Assembly (NCBI GenBank): GCA_905373275.1
Contig: CAJPSI010000034.1
Location: forward strand, 1-7,468
Length of the DNA stretch: 7,468 nt
Source: Candidatus Saccharibacteria bacterium UBA1103
Lineage (GTDB): Bacteria; Patescibacteriota; Saccharimonadia; Saccharimonadales; Saccharimonadaceae
Direction: 5' to 3'
The translations under genes and the position numbers were made by a program. Position 1 is the stretch's first letter, and each line of letters opens with the position of its first letter. The notes beneath the pieces were generated by a model that saw only the letters and a list, made by a program, of their open reading frames with translations, was not told the DNA's origin and made no database searches. Of the stretch, positions 7,060 to 7,468 are shown piece by piece.

Positions 7060-7468
7060 TGCAAGGACGGCGTGAAACCCGGCATATCCCCATATGTCTT
7101 AGCTCGTTAACAGCTCCGGTATTCGGGGCAGCCAGTCGATATTTCGATCCGGTCGAGCCGGTACCGCCGGTTGATTTCCTGGCAGTAGGCTTTCTGGTAG
7201 TATTGTCAGCTCTTTTATCACCGGACTTGTCTTTATCCTTGTTGTCATTTTTATCACCGGTCTGATCATTGTCGCCACCCTTATCCTTGTCTTTATCGTC
7301 GTCAGGATTAACCGGATCAGTGTAGGTGAACAGCTGAGACAACTTAGTCTCGTGGTCTTCGTCCTCACTTAGAGTAACTTCGACAGCGCCGGAGTGATCA
7401 CTAGCCGGCGTTAAAAGCTTGATCGAATCATCACCCACTTCATAATCCGCCACCTCTTTATCGCCGAA
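7052..7468 (-). CDS. C-terminal part of a secreted IPT/TIG-domain surface protein (5' end outside window)
   Basis: There are 138 visible codons, open to the right edge. The in-frame GTG at 7453 is probably internal, because coding (FGDKE) continues upstream of it. Visible residues 1-51 (FGDKEVADYEV, then IKLLTPA, then GAVEVTL, then LFTYTDP) match the second half of an IPT/TIG immunoglobulin-like domain as found in extracellular proteins. Residues 54-91 are a disordered Asp/Lys/Gly linker, followed by a Thr/Ser/Gly/Arg stretch. Near the end is APNTG (114-118), similar to an LPXTG sorting signal. It is followed by only 20 residues (with RRPCID at the end) and no hydrophobic helix, so normal sortase anchoring is doubtful. 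The N-terminal signal peptide and other domains would be outside the window. The stop is TAG, 26 nt before the next start. Secretion and surface location are inferred from the IPT/TIG fold. Confidence 0.75.
   Translation of the reverse strand, partial: FGDKEVADYEVGDDSIKLLTPASDHSGAVEVTLSEDEDHETKLSQLFTYTDPVNPDDDKDKDKGGDNDQTGDKNDNKDKDKSGDKRADNTTRKPTARKSTGGTGSTGSKYRLAAPNTGAVNELRHMGICRVSRRPCID
7213..7303 (-). repeat. low-complexity Asp/Lys-coding stretch with short direct repeats
   Basis: It encodes a GDK/DKDK-type linker. Two 12-nt direct repeats are visible on the + strand: TTTTATCACCGG at 7213-7224 and 7249-7260, and CTTGTCTTTATC at 7226-7237 and 7286-7297. It is likely a length-variable hydrophilic spacer between the IPT/TIG domain and the C terminus. 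Confidence 0.6.

Noticed and set aside
7099..7368. 89-codon - strand open frame inside the surface-protein gene
   Set aside because: It is an out-of-frame reading of the Asp/Lys repeat, producing a Thr/Ile/Arg-rich nonsense sequence. The IPT/TIG match is in the other frame.

Overview
The window carries six protein-coding genes, one on the + strand at the left edge and five on the - strand, at about 50% GC with very little intergenic space. All long frames stay open under the standard bacterial code, with no in-frame TGA in any gene, so the UGA-to-glycine recoding of SR1/Gracilibacteria is not seen. The gene content suggests a small-genome Patescibacteria/CPR bacterium, most like Saccharibacteria (TM7). 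It comprises a PHP-type DnaE, a sigma-region-4 protein with HARE-type winged helices, a YtxH-family protein, and a secreted IPT/TIG protein with a sortase-like motif. That assignment is an inference from protein character, not from a marker search.

Layout. Positions 2-1108 (+) hold the 3' part of an AAA_14/DUF4143 ATPase gene, cut by the left edge just before the Walker B motif. A convergent gap of about 215 bp follows, with a clear rho-independent terminator (1189-1210) serving the - strand. From there everything reads leftwards. In transcription order these are: the 3' end of a secreted IPT/TIG protein gene with an Asp/Lys-rich linker (7052-7468, cut by the right edge); a small one-helix membrane protein (6759-7025) overlapping by 11 nt a YtxH-family gene (6488-6769); a terminator hairpin (6445-6467); dnaE, the replicative DNA polymerase III alpha subunit (2540-6379); and a sigma-region-4/HARE winged-helix regulator (1325-2395) with its own promoter.

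The most interesting regulatory signal is that dnaE and the small membrane-protein gene both have an extended -10 box (TGC followed by the hexamer) ending only 8 or 6 nt before the ATG. Neither has a Shine-Dalgarno sequence, so both are predicted to make leaderless mRNAs. The other two complete - strand genes have strong AAAGGAG-type ribosome binding sites. The regulator is also unusual: it joins a sigma-70 region 4 HTH, without region 2, to a chain of winged-helix modules resembling the RNA polymerase delta subunit. No CRISPR array, tRNA, rRNA or insertion sequence was seen.
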